Below are positions 20,229-35,200 of a DNA stretch of 64,000 nucleotides, piece after piece. Both the position numbers and the translations under genes were made by a program. Where the stretch lies: assembly GCA_036417435.1 (NCBI GenBank), contig CM070904.1, positions 127,844,695-127,908,694 of the forward strand, given 5' to 3'. Positions within the stretch are counted from its first letter, which is position 1. Each line of letters opens with the position of its first letter. This DNA is from Inia geoffrensis (Eukaryota > Chordata > Mammalia > Artiodactyla > Iniidae). The notes beneath the pieces were generated by a model, which was given only the letters and a program-made list of their open reading frames with translations, had not been told where the DNA came from and searched no databases.

Positions 20229-23200
20229 CTGCGGGGACACAGAGGCCGTCACGGGGTCACATCCCAGACGCCAAGGGCCCCACCAGGTTGAGGAGTGACT
20301 CCACATCTCATTCCAACTTTCAGGGTCAAGTCAGCGCGGGCCGCAGAGACGCACGTTGGCAGTTTGGGCAGCATTTCCGCACTGCTCCCTCAGGGGCCTC
20401 TGGGTACCCCTCCCCGGGGCGCATTCCCACGCCCTCCCCACACAGCGGTCCAGCCTCGGGGCTTTTCCCAGCGGCTGAGGGAAGGGGTCTCAGAGCAGCG
20501 CAGTCTTCCCTGCTTCACCCTCCCAATCCAAGCGTGACCTTCCCAGATGCTCCACACATGGTTACAGGGTCACACACCTGGGGGACACCGCCTCCACCCC
20601 GGCCCTCACTTCCCTGTCCTGCATGCCAGGCGGAGGGCATGTCTTCCTGCTGCCGTCACAACGCCTGACACTTGGTACCCAAGCTGTGGAAGGTGGGAGG
20701 AGAGGAAGGCTGAGGTGAGCAGGGGCTGGGCCAGGCAGGCAGCCTGGTTCAAAGCACAGGGGAGAGGCCACCAAGCCAGAACCAGGCAGGCAGCCTGGTT
20801 CAAAGCACAGGGGAGAGGCCACCAAGCCAGAAGCAATGAGAACGGGGACAGGACACAAGACCTCAGGAGACTGGAAGTGGGGACAGATCAGGACAACCAC
20901 CCGCACCCCTGGTGTGGCCTGCGGGGGGGTGACTGTGCAGACCACGGTGGTGGGGGCCAGGCCCAGGCACGTGGAGGTTGAAGTATCAGCACTGGTGGAA
21001 GGTTCCAGTAGATTCTGATAGGTGTCCGTGGTCTGGAGGCCAGGAGAGAGCTGGGCTGTGTACAGAGAGGAAGGAGCGAGCCCACCCAAGGTGACGTGAC
21101 TCGGGCAGAGCAGAGCGAGGAAGATGGATGGGGGAGGGAGCTCCCTCCAAGGTGAGGGTCGGCTGGGTTGGCAACCTGGCTGGCTGCCTGGAGGGGACAG
21201 ACGGGGTGGAGAGTGACGGAGCAGTGACAGAGGCGACAGCAGGAGGACACAGCTGGAGCAGGGTCAGGAAGCGCGAACCCTAGACAAGCCAGGGCGGGTG
21301 TCTGAAGGAAGAGACCTGGGGATGGGGGAGGCCGACTGCAGGAACAGGGCCCCGGCGGAGGGAGAACGAGACCCGGAGCTCGGGGAGGGGCCTCCTCCTC
21401 GCAGTGAGCTGTGCCCAGGTTCCTCCTGCACGGTCCCCAGGAAGCCACTCTAGGAGGTGATGGAGAGAAGGTGGGCAAGTGCAGGCAGGAAGGAGGGCTC
21501 CGCTGTTGCTTTCCACGCCTCAGTCAGGAGCTTTCCAGAGAGAGCAGGCGCGCCAGCGCCTGGAGGTCGCGGTGGAATCTGTCACATAGGTGAGGACCCT
21601 AACTTACCTCTTCTTTTTCCCCAGAGCAGACGCTTTCTGTTTTTCCCTTCCAATGTCATCTCTGACTGTACCGAAATCATCATCATCTTCAACCAGGAGA
21701 TTCTGCATTTCAAAATAATTAATGAGCAATGTTCTCAGACATCTTTCTAGTCTACGTTTTTTTTTTTTTTTTTGTGGTCCGCGGGCCTCTCACTGTTGTG
21801 GCCTCTCCCGCAGTGGAGCACAGGCTCCGGACGCGCAGGCTCAGCGGCCATGGCTCACGGGCCCAGCCGCTCCGCGGCATGTGGAATCCTCCCGGACCGG
21901 GGCACGAACCCGTGTCCCCTGCACCGGCAGGCGGACTCTCAACCACTGCGCCACCAGGGAAGCCCAATCTTACAACCTTTTTAACTCTCTTAAACAGAGC
22001 TGATGGTTTGACTGTAGAAAAACTAAGAACAGTTTTGTATTTTCCTTTTAGAATTTCTTTTACCTATCTTTCAATTTTTGCTTGTTTATTTGCTTTTCTT
22101 CGTTGGGTGGAAGGTCATATTACATTGGTCCCATTCTTTAGTACAATGTTGAACAGAAGTGGTGATTAAGGGAATACTTATTCCTTAATATAAATAATTT
22201 AATATTAATAAATTATTAATTCTTAAATTAAGGATTTAAATCGTTCACCCTTAATACAAAAAATGTTATTATATGACAACAAAGTAGGTTTGTCCAAGCA
22301 ATGCAAGGACGGCTCGGTGTTGAGAACATGTTTATGTAATAACACTACATTACCAGATGGAAGAAGGAAAACGATATAGCTAATTAAACAGATAAAGAAA
22401 AAGCACAGAATAAAATTTAATATTTAAAAAAATTTAATATTAAAAATCCAGTGCTCATTCATGATTAAAAAAAAAAGAAATTAGAGTTAAACTAGGAATG
22501 GAAAGAAATGTCAACCTAATACAGGTACCTACATAAAGCCTACAGCAACACACTTCATGATAAAACTTCACAGCATTTTCATTCAAGTCAGACCCAAAAT
22601 TAAGCTTTTGGTATTGAGGTTCTACTGGCCTCATAAAATGAGTTCTCTGGGGGCTTCCCTGGTGGTGCAGTGGTTAAGAATCCGCCTGACAATGCAGGGG
22701 ACATGGGTTCGATCCCTGGTCCAGGAAGACCCCACATGCCGCGAAGCAACTAAGCCCGTGCGCCACAACTACTGAGGCTGGGCTCTAGAGCCCGTGAGCC
22801 ACAACTACTGAGCCCGCGTGCCACAACTACTGAAGCCCGCGCACCTAGAGCCTGTGCTCCGCAACAAGAGAAGCCACCGCAATAAGAAGCCCGCGCACCG
22901 CAACGAAGAGTAGCCCCCACTCGCTGCAACTAGAGAAAGCCCACACACAGCAACAAAGACCCAACGCAGCCAATAAATAAATAAATGTATGAGTTGTCTG
23001 CTTTCCCTCTTTTTTCCCCCCACTTTTTGAAACAATTTATATTAAATGGGATTATCTACGCCTTGAAGATTTGATAAAACTTCTCTATAAAATCATTTGA
23101 TTCTGGTGTTTTGTCAAAGTGGTAAGTTTACTGTTAAAAACGTACCTTAATGCCAATAGTATCTCCATCTTTCAAGTGATAAGGCGCCCCCTGCAAATTA

Positions 23201-26200
23201 GCTTGCTTTTTCTTCTTTTTCCTCTTGGTAATTTGCTGGCTCTACAGAAAAATTAAGCATCTTGAATAAACAAAACTCAATCTCAAATTCTTACTAAATT
23301 CCCTGTCTGTGGACAACTGCAGTTAATTGCTCACTATGCCAGTGAGGCCCGATTTCCCTGAGGGAGCCCCACAGCTTTACCCAGCTAGGTACTGGAAGCC
23401 ACTCAAACTTTTCAGGAAGGTATTTGGCAATTTCAATTTTCTCCACAGGAAGAGAATAGAAATCGGCCACTTGGTGCCTCAGGGAGCCGGCCGTCCAGCC
23501 TCGGGCAGTGTCCCACACCAAGTCCACGGGCAAGGCATACGCCCTCTTGCCAGGGAGGCGCATCTGTGTCCTCAGCAGCACATGCTGGGGGCTGCATCAG
23601 AAAACAGTCACATGTCAGATTTACAACAAAACGGGAAACATGCAATAACCATGGCAGGTGTGAATGGCATAGCTTCTCCTCTGACTCTTCTGAGTTTTTT
23701 TATAAGGAGAGATTTTCCTTAAACCCTGAATGCTAGTGGGAAACCTTTACTTTGATTTCCTTCAGTCCTGACCCAGAATGGAAGTGAGCTCCCATTCTGA
23801 GTCCACAGCAGGGTCCCTGGGGAGGCAGCAGGCAAGGCTGAAGGCGGAGGAAGAAGTTCCTCGGTGGGGCGCGGAGGGAAGAGGACTGGAGACGGAGCTG
23901 GAAGGGCCGCAGGGCTATCCCGGTGATGACGGGGAAGAGGGGTTTCCCGCTACGGCGACTTCCTAGGAAATGCTGATTTCAGAGCCAGAATCTGTGACGC
24001 TGGCAGAAAACTCAGCCACAGGGAGAAGAAACTGAGGCTTAGGGTCAGGAAGAGAGGATGATGGGTGTAGTTGTAAGAGCACAGGAAACCTTTGCAGGAG
24101 ATGAGCACGGACACGAGGTCCTTGAAGGAAGAGAGAGGGGAGAAACGTTCAGAAAGGTCGGAAAGAAATTTGGACGCATGGAGACTGTTTTAGATGATGC
24201 GACGTGAAATAAAAGCTACAGATAAGAACTGGAAGGTGGAGGGAAGAAATGAAAACTCTAAGGATGGCGAGACAATGAACGATTTTAATGCTGTATTTCT
24301 ATTATACTGGTGTTTTTATCAAAAGAAAGGGTAACACAATTGGAGGAAACAGGCAACGCAGGGAGAGCGAGGGCACAGTGAATTAGGAGACTGGACTGAA
24401 AGCGGGGGACTGTGGTCAAGAAGGAATTTTTGAGAGGGTGTAGGTGTTGTTGAGGTCAGTGAGCAGAGCTGAGGTCCCAGAGCATACAAACTGTGGTCAG
24501 TGTAGATGCAGGAGCTGCCAAGGAGGCGACAGAGTCTGGGTGAAGACCACGAGGAGCCAGGGTCCTCGCTGAGGGGGGGGCGGGAGTGCTCCGGAGTTCA
24601 GTCAAGGACAGAAGCGCGGACGGGGAAGGGGGCTGAGGAAGTGCACAGCATGGTCTTCAAAAGGACACTGCTCACAACAAACATGAGAGAGGGTCCATTT
24701 ATATTATGTAATATAATCTATATTATAGAAAGAGCTCACACAAATTAGACTTTTTTCTAAGACCCCATATAAAACAGGAGAAATATATGAAACAATTCAC
24801 TCACTCACAAAATACAAACGGTTTACAAGCCTTTGAACAAACACCCTAATCTTACTAGATGAGACAAGATAACCATTTTTCATTTATCAATTTAGCAAAC
24901 ACTTAAACAATGACAACATTCAATGATGGTTTGATGGTGAGGTGAAATAAATACTTAGAAACACAGCTTGTGGAAACATAATGATATAACTTACCTGGAA
25001 AGGAATTTAACAAATAAGAGGTTTAAAATGTCCATACCATTTGATCCAGAAATTCCCCTCCAGGAAACTACTCCTAGTAATACAATTTGCATTAAGAATG
25101 CATTTTTATAAAACAGCGGGATAAAATGAAGGTCACACGTTTGAAAGAGTAGAGTTGTTACACCACAGGGGGGCAACAAGAATCATCGTGTCACATCAGG
25201 TAAAAGAATCTTAATATTTGGTGTTACTGACAAAAATGTCTTATAAAAGAATGTCCTATAATGAAAAAAGAATAGGTAGGTTTGAACGTGGGCAATACTT
25301 TGGGGTGCTTCTTTATTCCATAAATAATTCCTGACTATGACAAAGGCACTGACCTAGGTATTGGGGAGGCAGCAGTGACCAAAAAACGAAGCGCCTGCCC
25401 TCACAAAACTTACAATCTAGTAGTGGGAGACGGATAATAATTGATAATTCAATAAGTGTATGTCAGGTGATACTAGGATGAAAAAAGTAGGACGAGGGGC
25501 AGCATGTCAGGTGTCACTATCAATTGGTTTGACAACAGACCGTCCGCAGGCACTGGTAAGAGCTTGGGATGAGCATCTTGCTTATACTTCAACATGCATT
25601 TGGACTTACTGAAAAATTCTGTTTTTATGGAAAAATGAGTTCTAAGATCTAGACACCAGACATACAAACACATTTCTAGAACACAATCTGTTTTAAGTTG
25701 CCAGACTCCTCAGAAGCAGTGAAAAAAACACTTAAAAAATTTAACACCTTAATCAATAGTAAAACTATCCACTGGGATCAGACAAGTGTATAATTTTGTA
25801 TGTGTAGTAGGACATCTTACCCCAAGTTTTCTTCTTTCTGAAGGGGCTCTAAGCAGATCTCAGTTCTCTGTCCCAATTTATATTCCCTGATAACAAATGA
25901 AACAAAATAATATTGAATGACATGTCACTTAATTTTTTCGAAGTTTTTTTCTTAACCAATTTCAAGTATTCTGAAGTGAAATATTATACCATATAAGAAC
26001 ACTCAAAATTTAAGAGACTACCATGAACAATTATACACCAAAAAATTGGACAATGTAGAAGAAATGGATAAATTCCTAGAAACGTACAACCTACCAAGAC
26101 AGAATCATAAAGAAACAGAAATTTTGAACAGACTAATTATGAGTAAGAAGAATGAATCGGGGGGCTTCCCTGGTGGCACAGTGGTTAAGAATCCACCTGC

Positions 26201-29200
26201 CAATGCAGGGGACGGGTTCAAGCCCTGGTCCGGGAAGATCCCACATGCTGCGGAGCAACTAAGCCCCGTGAGCCACAACTACTGAGCCTGCGCTCTAGAG
26301 ACTGCAAGCCACAATTACTGAGCCCATGTGCTGCAACTACTGAAGCCTGCGCACCTAGAGCCTGTGCTCTGCAACGAGAAGCCACCGCAATGAGAAGCCC
26401 GCACAGTGCAACAAAGAGTAGCCCCCACTCGCCGCAACTAGAGAAAGCCTGTGCACAGCAACAAAGACGCAACACAACCAAAAATAAATTAAATAAAATA
26501 AATCTATTAAGGAAAAAAAAAAGATTGAAATCAGTAACCAAAAACCTCCTAACAAAAAAAAGTTGAGGACCAGATGGCTTTACTGATGTATTATTCTATC
26601 AAAAGAAGAATTAATACCAATCCTTCCCAAACTCTTCCAAAAAAAAAAAAAACAGGAGGGAACACTTCCAAACTCATTTTATGAGGCCAGCATTACCTGG
26701 ATATCAAAACCAGACAAGGACATTATAAGAAAAGAAAATTAAAGGCCAATATCCTTGATGAACATAAATGCAAAAATCCTCAAAGAAGTATTAGCAAACC
26801 AAATTCAACAGTACATTACAAGGATCATACACCATGATCAAGTGGGATTTCTGGAAGGGATGCAAAGATGGCTGAACATTCGCAAATCAATTGGTGTGAT
26901 ACAACCACATTAACAGAATGAAGGAAGAAAATCATACGATCGTCTCAACAGATGCAGAAAAAGCATTTGACATTCTTTCACGTTAAAAATTCTCAACAAA
27001 CTGGATATAGAGGGAATGTACCTCAATGCAATAAAGGCCATATATGAAAAGCCTATGGCTAGTATCATACTCAATGGTGAAAAGCTGAAAGCTTTTCCTC
27101 TGAGATCAGGAATAAGACAAGGATGCCCACTCTTGCCACTCATATGCAACACATTGGTGGAAGTACTAGCCAGAGCAATTAGACAAGAAACAAAATTAAA
27201 AGGCATCCAGATTGGTAAGGACGAAGTAAAGTTGTCTTCATCTGCAGATTACATGATGATATTTATAGAAAACTCTAAAGGCTCCACCAAAAATCTGTTA
27301 AAACTAATAAATGAATTCAGTAAAGTTGTGGGATACAAAATCAATATATAAATATCAGCTGCATTTTACATATCAACAGTAAATTATCAGAAAGAGAAAT
27401 TAAGAAAACAATCCCATTTCCAACAGCATCAAAAAGAATAAAATACTTCGGAATAAATTTAACCAAGGAGGTAAAAGATCTGTATACTGGAAACTATAAG
27501 ACACTGATGAAAGAAACTGAAGATTCAAATAAGTGGAAAGCTATTCCATCGTCATGGATTGGGAGAACATTGTTAAAATGTCCATACTACCCAAAACAAT
27601 CTACAAATTCAGTGCAATCCTTATCAAAATATCAAAAGCATTTTTCAATTAGAAACAGAAAAAAACAGTTCTAAAATTGGTATAGACCCACAAAAGACCT
27701 TGAATAGCCAAAGCAATCTTTTCTTAAGAAAGAAGAACAGGGCTTCCCTCATGGCTCAGTGGTTAAGAATCCGCCTGCCCATGGACATATATACACTACC
27801 AAACGTTAAGGTAGATAGCGAGTGGGAAGCCGCTGCAGAGCACAGGGAGATCAGCTTGGTGCTCTGTGACTGCCTGGAGGGGTGGGATAGGGAGGGTGGG
27901 AGGGAGGGAGACGCAAGAGGGAGGAGATATGGGAACATATGTATAACTGATTCACTTTGTTATAAAGCAGAAACTAACACACCATTGTGAAGCAATTATA
28001 GTCCAATAAAGATGTTAAAAAAAAAAAAGAATCCGCCTGCCAATGCAGGGGACACAGGTTCGATCCCTGGTCTGGGAAGATCCCACGTGCCTCGGAGCAA
28101 CTAAGCCCGTGCGCCACAACTACTGAGCCGGCGCTCTACAGCCCGTGAGCCACAACTAATGAAGCCTGTGTGCCACAACTAATGAAGCCTGTGTGCCAAA
28201 ACTACTGAAGCCTGTGCGCCTACAGCCTGTGCTCTGCAACAAGAGAAGCCACCACAATGAAAAGCCCTTACACCGCAACGAAGAGTAGCCCCCGCTCGCC
28301 GCAACTAGAGAAAGCCCGCGTGAAGCAACAGACCCAACGCAGCCAAAAAATAAATAAAAATACATTAAAACAAACAAAAAAAGAAGAATAAAGCTGATGG
28401 CATCATGCTCCCTCATTTCAAACTATACTATAAAGCTATAGTAATCAAAACGGTATAGTACCGGCATAAACACAGACACATACATCAGTGGAACCCAAAA
28501 GAGGGACTTCCCTGGTGGTCCAGTGGTTAAGATTCCTCACTTCCACTGCAGGGGGCATGGGTTTGATCCCTGGTCAGGGAACTAACATCCCACATGCCAC
28601 ACAGCATGGCCAAAGGAAAAAAAAAAGAACACAACAGAGAGCCCAGAAATAAACGCATGCATATATGGTCAATTAATTTATGATACAGGAGCCAAGAACA
28701 CACAATGGGGAAAAGAGTCTCTTCAATAAGTGATGCTGGGGGGAACTGGACAGTCTCATGCAAAGGAACGAAACTAGACCCCTATCTTACACCTTATGCA
28801 AAAATCAACTTAAAATAGATGAAAAGATTTGAACGTTAAGACCTGAAATTGTAAGACTCCTAGAAGAAGACAGAGGAGTAAGCTCCTTGACATCAGCCTT
28901 GGCAATGATATTCTGGATTTGACACCAAAAGCAAAAGCAAAAGCAATAAAAGCAAAAATAAACAAGTGGGACGACATCAAAATAAAAAGCTTCTGCACAG
29001 CAAAAGAAACCATCAACAAAATGAAAAGGCAACCTATGAAGCAGCAGAAAGTATTTGCATATCTAAGGGGTTAATATTCAAAGTATATAGAGGGCTTCCC
29101 TGGTGGCGCAGTGGTTGAGAGTCCGCCTGCCGATGCAGGGGACCCGGGTTCGTGCCCCGGTCCGGGAAGATCCCACATGCCGCGGAGCAACTGGGCCCGT

Positions 29201-32200
29201 GAGCCATGGCCGCTGAGCCTGCACGTCCGGAGCCTGTGCTCCGCAACGGGAGAGGCCACAGCAGTGAGAGGCCCGCGTACCGCAAAAAAAAAACCAACAA
29301 AAAACTAAGTATATAGAGAACTCATACAACTCAATAGCAAAAAGCAAACAATCTGATTCAAAAATGGCAGAGGACATGAACAGACTTCTTTTTTTAAAGA
29401 AGACATACTAATGGCCAACAGGTACATGAAAAGGTACTCAATATCATTAATCATCAGGGAAATGCAAATCGAAACCACAATGAGGTATCATCTCACACTT
29501 GTTAGAATGCTCATCATCAAAAAGACAAGAGATAGCAAGTGTTTTTGAGGATGTGGAGGAAAGGGAGCCCTTGTTCAATGCTGGTGGGAATGTAAATTGG
29601 TTCAGCCACTATGGAAAAACAGTATGGAGGTTTCCTCAAAAAATTAAAAATAGAACTACCATATGATCCAGCAATCCCACTTCTGGGTACCTCACCAAAG
29701 GAAATGAAAACAGGATCTCAAAGAGATTATCTGCACTCCCATGTTCATTGTAGCACTATGCACAGTAGGCAAGATATGGAAAAACCTAGTGTCTGTTAAC
29801 CGATGAATGGATAAAGATGTGGTGTATGTATGTATGTGTACACACACACACACACAAAGGAATATCATTCAGTCATAAGAAAGGACACCCTGTTATTTGC
29901 GACAACATGGATGGACGCTGAGGGCATTATGCTAAGTGAGGTAAGACAACTGCTGTATGGTGTCACTTATATGTGGAATCTAAAAAAGCTGTACTAATAG
30001 TAACAGGCACTAGGATGGTGGTTACCAGGGACTGGGACTGGCTGCAAAGGGGGGATGTTGGTCAAAGGGTACATACTTCCAGTTATAAACTATAATCAAC
30101 ATGCTGTACATGACATCCCCAGAACATACTCATCTTAAAACACTGAATTATATACTTGAAAGTTGCTAATAAGAAAGTAGATCTTAAATGTTCTCACAAA
30201 AAGGAAATGGCGATTATATGATGTGATGGAGGTTGTTCGCTAATGCTATGGTGGTAATAATTATTCTGCATTATACGTCTGTCAAATCAATAGGTTGTAC
30301 ACCTTAAATTTATACAGTGTTATATGGCATTTATATCTCAATAAAGCTGGGGGGGGAAAAAACAAAATTTTGTTCACAGTCTCTGGACCATAGTAAAAAC
30401 AGATGAAACTACATTTATACTTAATATGAGAAACTGAAGTTGTCTCAGAGTTTAATTTCTGATAAAAAGTATCATTGACCTGACAAATGTGGAATGACCT
30501 AGAATGGGCTGTTGTGGAGCCTTCACTGAGAACCCTACCTGAGCCGCTGATAGTGGACTCGTAAGAGCCTGCTGGGGCGCCTACTTTCCACCGTCCAGGC
30601 TCTAAGGAAGGCGGGCGATGGGATGGAAAACTCCGAGAAGGAGGGCAAGGTCATGGCCTAGAAAAGAAACAGACATCGGAAAAAGCGCTCTTAAAAACAG
30701 ACTGCTTTAGGGAAAAAAATGAAGCGCGACACAATGACATTTAAGGGAGAGAGTATCTTAGGTAATGATAATATCTACCCCCAAAATCCACAGGAATATC
30801 ATTTAAATGAAATCAACCCTGAGTAATTTTTGTATTCCTCTCTACTGAAATCAGCCTGAGAGATTTTTCTGTTTCTAAATCTGAGCCAAAAGCTCCTTTT
30901 CAATGATGATGTTTTAGAAAATGAAACTTTAAAATTAATTTCTCTATGACTAAATAACTCAAGAGCAGAGGCCTCTCTAATAAAAGCAAGGACTCATCTT
31001 CAACTTCCATCTGTGCTCATATAATTCAACAAAGTTTGCTCTGCCATGGAAATAACTTCTGATTTTGAAATATTTCAGAATCTCTGGATCCAAATGCTAG
31101 GCCCAAACCGCTGGACTAATACTGTAGGGGTGGATAATTATTTATATACTTAGGCTGTAGTATATAAAATGGCCAATATTCATCCATTTTAAATCTAGAA
31201 ACAGCAATTTTGTATCTTTTAATCCAATATAAGAAAAAAAGTCTCTTTCTACTTGTTCTTATTCGAATAAGACCATTTGTTTTTTCTGAGGAAGGTATTT
31301 CAGATATTGAAGACACACAGAAGTCAATCAATGACTGATATTCACCTTACGTGCAGCACCCACACTGTTTCCTTTAAGAGCAAGAAGGATGTTCATTTTA
31401 ATCCAATGAGAATAAGATGCTTCTTAAGCACTGTGTGTTGTATTCAACCCAGCCTTTCCATTTGGACAGAACACTGTGTCTGTGAGTATTAATGTCCAGG
31501 AAAACAATACAGTTTAACATATCTAGTTTAACATAAAGCCGATATTCTGACCTCCTGGGCAACTGACCACACAGCTTTTACTAACAACATTTAACACATG
31601 AATCACAATGACACAAAAACAATGTAAATAAAGGAGTAAAGTGAATGCTTTACAAATGTTCCAACAAATGTTTCCCTAAACAAACAAAATGAACATAAGC
31701 TGCAAGTCACTGAGAAGATTTCAAATGAAAGCACAGCATGCCTGTCAAGAGAGGGGATAAATGAAAGCCACAGGCAACTGGTAGAAACAAACCCAGGGAG
31801 CTGTCTGAGCAATATGTGTGTGTGGCCTATTGGGTACTCACCACTGAACATGGCATATAACACATGCCCTATCAGAACAGACTGTAATTGAGGGAAAAGG
31901 AAATAGAAGAATATATTAATATCTCACTGGAAGCAGCCAGATCACCAGTAAGGTAGGTACGCTGCAGGAGGAAGGCTGACCTGAGACTTCAGCTCCCTCA
32001 AGGTAGCATCTTCTGAGATTTCAACGTCTCCCAAGTAGTGGAGGGAAACTTCTGCATGCGCGTCACTGGGAGCATCTACAAAGGACAGAGCAAGGTGTTT
32101 GACAGGAGCTGTGGACGTACTTAGCTCTTATTTCTGAAATACAGGCCACGTTTTGATACTGCAAACGGGTTTAGTACAATTCCATCCAAGCAACTCAGAA

Positions 32201-35200
32201 TCTGAATTCCTCGGGTCAGCCCCTCAGGACTTCACAGGGAGGAAGCAGGGCCCAGTAGACGGGCAGCCAAGGAGCATGCTGTGGGCACAGCACTAGGTCT
32301 TCTCACTAGAATGGCTTTGAAGCATTTTACACTTGTGCTGTCTACCTGGAATGCTCTTTCCCACACCCTCTCCTTCCTCAAAGAGGACTCTGCTGGTTGG
32401 ATACTCTGCCCTGCTCTCATCTTTTAATTTAACCTGTTCCTCTCTCATAACACTTGTCCCAACTTGTTACTCTTTTGTCTGTTTTCTTATGCGTGTGTAT
32501 ACATGTGTTTTTTACACATATATATATATGTAATGATTTTCAAGAGAGAACAGGTCATCTATCTTGTTTGTCTCTCCAGTGCCAGGAATGGTGGGTGCCA
32601 CACAATAAATGTTTACTGACTGAAAGAATTCTTGACAATAAGAAGGCCGTTCTCCATTTGTTTTAAAAAGGGGAAAACAAAATGCTCTCTCATAGAAAAC
32701 TCTGGATATAAAAGCTGATAAACTAAATTTGAAATCAGTAACTTGACTCAGTTTTGCTTTAGTTAAATGTCTTTGCTTACTGCTGGGCACACTGCTAATA
32801 CATAATAGGAAATTAATTATAAGCAAATTAAGTAAAAAAGCTCTCTTCATGAGTGGTCTTTCTTGTGTCTAAGGATGCTATAAGCTGGTACTACCTGAAA
32901 GACACTTTTAGGAAATTCTCAGAAATAAAAATATTTGCCATATGTTGTGATACAGAAGGACTACCAAAAAAATGAACTGTTTTCTTTACTTTCATGGAGA
33001 AACACACTGCTTTTTAACTTGTAACTATTATTCTATCACAAAATCATTTTTAGAATTGTTTAACATGTCTAATATAACTCAAACAAAAAATAACTTAATG
33101 CCAATTTCATAGCTAATTCAACACGAAGTATTTTATTGCTCTATACCTATAATCCTAACTTCAAAAAGTCAGGAGATCATTTATGTTAGTTTCAGTACTG
33201 AATTTTAAAAGATAAAAAGAAATATAAGTATATAATACTTCAAGGCATTAAAAAAGCTAAATAATTAAGCATGATAAAAGGAAAAAAATATAAAAACTTG
33301 GTCCTACTAAAAATATATTCTCTTTATCTATAGTTACAAAGGAGATTAACTTGTATTTTCTTATAATGAAGTGGAAACCCACTTTTTACAATGGCAATTC
33401 CAACTCCCTGCCTTTGCTCATCATGACGTGTGTGCTGAATTCTGCCTGTGGAGAAGCGACTTAGACAGAGTGAAACAATATGTTTATACCCTGTCTGTGA
33501 GTCTTCTCAGAAGTCAGTGGGCTGGAACGCCCTTTATGGAGCTCCTGGGTGGCGGCAGCAGAAAGAACAGGAGCTGCGTGGGGTCCGGACTCCAGCCCTG
33601 CCCCTCCGCCCCTTGGGGCTGCAGTGAAGACACTGGAAGCGACTGAAGTGTCAATGTCTTCGTCTGTTACAGTAACTAGGGCCGCTATTCCTATTGCCGT
33701 GAGGCGCCTGAGAGGTGATATTACATAACAATTCCTTGAAAAAATGTAATATATTGCTATAATAATAATGATAATAAAAATAACAGATGGCAAATGAAAG
33801 GTAAAGCCAAAAAAAAAAAAAAGATGGTATTTTATAGAGGTTACAAACCACTGTATAAAAATAGGATATGGTATTATTATTATCCTATGAATTATGGAAT
33901 AGATTTTGATTTTCAACCTTATATTTAAAAAATACATATTTCAGTTGCCTCTCAGCAGAAGCAGTCATTTTACTTTTCTTTATGACACACTGGCTGCTGT
34001 AATCCTGTTGTGTTCTCACCTTGGATGGAATTAGCTCTCCAGACCCCGCCTTGAGGAAAGTTACAGTTTGTCTGGTCCTGATGACTCTTCCAGTGATGCA
34101 AGGGACCCCGTGGCTGGTACCACCAGATGGGCACCTTCAGGAAACCCTGAGGAACGGAGATTTCCAACTGTTGTGATGCACACAGATTAAGTCAACTTCT
34201 ACTTCCACAGAAAGAAACTTTTCTTTTTTGGCCATGCCAAGCATCTTGTGGGATCTTAGTTCCCTGACCAGGGATAGAACCTGTGCCCTCGGCAGTGAAA
34301 GCAAGGAGTCCTAACCATTGGACCACCAGGGAATTCCCAGAAAGAAACATCTTGATATAGAAAACGTTCCTGAATTTATTTTTCCTTAAGATGTATGTAT
34401 TAACTGTCATGTATTATACTTGCTTACTGTTTTTACAATCAAAGTTTAAAATCATAAAAATCAGTCTTTAGGATGACTGGGACCAATGTTCTATATCTTC
34501 TTTTTTTTAATTTCGTTGCACTGGGTCTTAGTTTTGGCTCATTGGCTCCTCAGTTGTGGCTCCAGGGCTCCTTAGTTGTGGCATGCAAATTCTTAGCTGC
34601 AGCATGCATGTGGGATCTAGTTCCCTGACCAGGGATCAAACCCGGGCCCCCTGCACTGGGAGCGTGGAGTTTTATCCACTGTGCCACCAGGGAAGTCCCT
34701 GTTCTATATCTTAGTAGCTACAGTAAGTGAAAAGTATAAACAAACTATCAAAACATTTGACAGAACAAACTATATAAATGTTTTCAGGCATTGTAAGAGC
34801 ACCATAGCACAATGCACCAGTTACATGCAGTTTTTATTTATAAAAGTTTCTAAAGGAACTTTATAGAGATCCAACAACCTATTGATCTAAGGTGCATTCC
34901 TATATACCAACTACATGAAATAAACTCAACTCCTTAAACACATTCTGTAACTTCAGTTTTACTAATTTAACTGGTTCTTCCCCACCCCTTTTTGGAGTGG
35001 GTAAAGAACTTGAATAGATTTACTAAATGAAAGATCAGTTGCTATTACAGTGCGCAATTCCCAACAACAGAAGATGAGAATGTGAAAAAAAAAAACATGT
35101 ATTTTAAATACGTATTTCAAGAAATGCATATTAAAATGAGAATATTTTTCTGTTTATCAAATTGGTGAAGATTAATACTCAACTTCCATGCAGTAAATAA

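Larger units (their letters stand above)
25990..30360 (+). mobile_element. Old LINE-1, ORF2 to 3' end, with nested SINEs
   Basis: ORF2-like sequence begins near 25990 and continues through reverse-transcriptase motifs (RQGCPLLPL near 27115; the FADD box reads SADY near 27240) to a 3' end with 'tatctcaataaagctgg' at 30335-30350. Many stops and frameshifts make it inactive. It is interrupted by SINEs at about 26162-26516, 27741-28380, 28503-28626 and 29093-29306. It lies antisense to USP40. Confidence 0.85.

Noticed and set aside
19880..20668. 262-codon open frame on the plus strand across the USP40 last exon
   Set aside because: It is antisense to the firmly identified USP40 C-terminus and UTR, has a low-complexity composition and no recognisable domain.
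21729..22169. 146-codon frame containing peptides like [20 protein letters not shown]
   Set aside because: The same peptide appears at every short CHR SINE in the window, so it is SINE sequence read through, not a gene.
22650..22730. Possible tRNA gene from the box A/box B-like sequence
   Set aside because: The RNA polymerase III boxes belong to the tRNA-derived head of the CHR SINE; no complete cloverleaf is formed.
23294..23380. Extension of the USP40 exon ORF beyond the GTAAAG donor
   Set aside because: The frame reads into the intron. The next exon at 23146-23241 joins in phase and continues the expected protein.
26218..26541. 107-codon frame with [21 protein letters not shown] sequence
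   Set aside because: It is the reverse reading of a long CHR SINE; many copies with the same peptide exist here.
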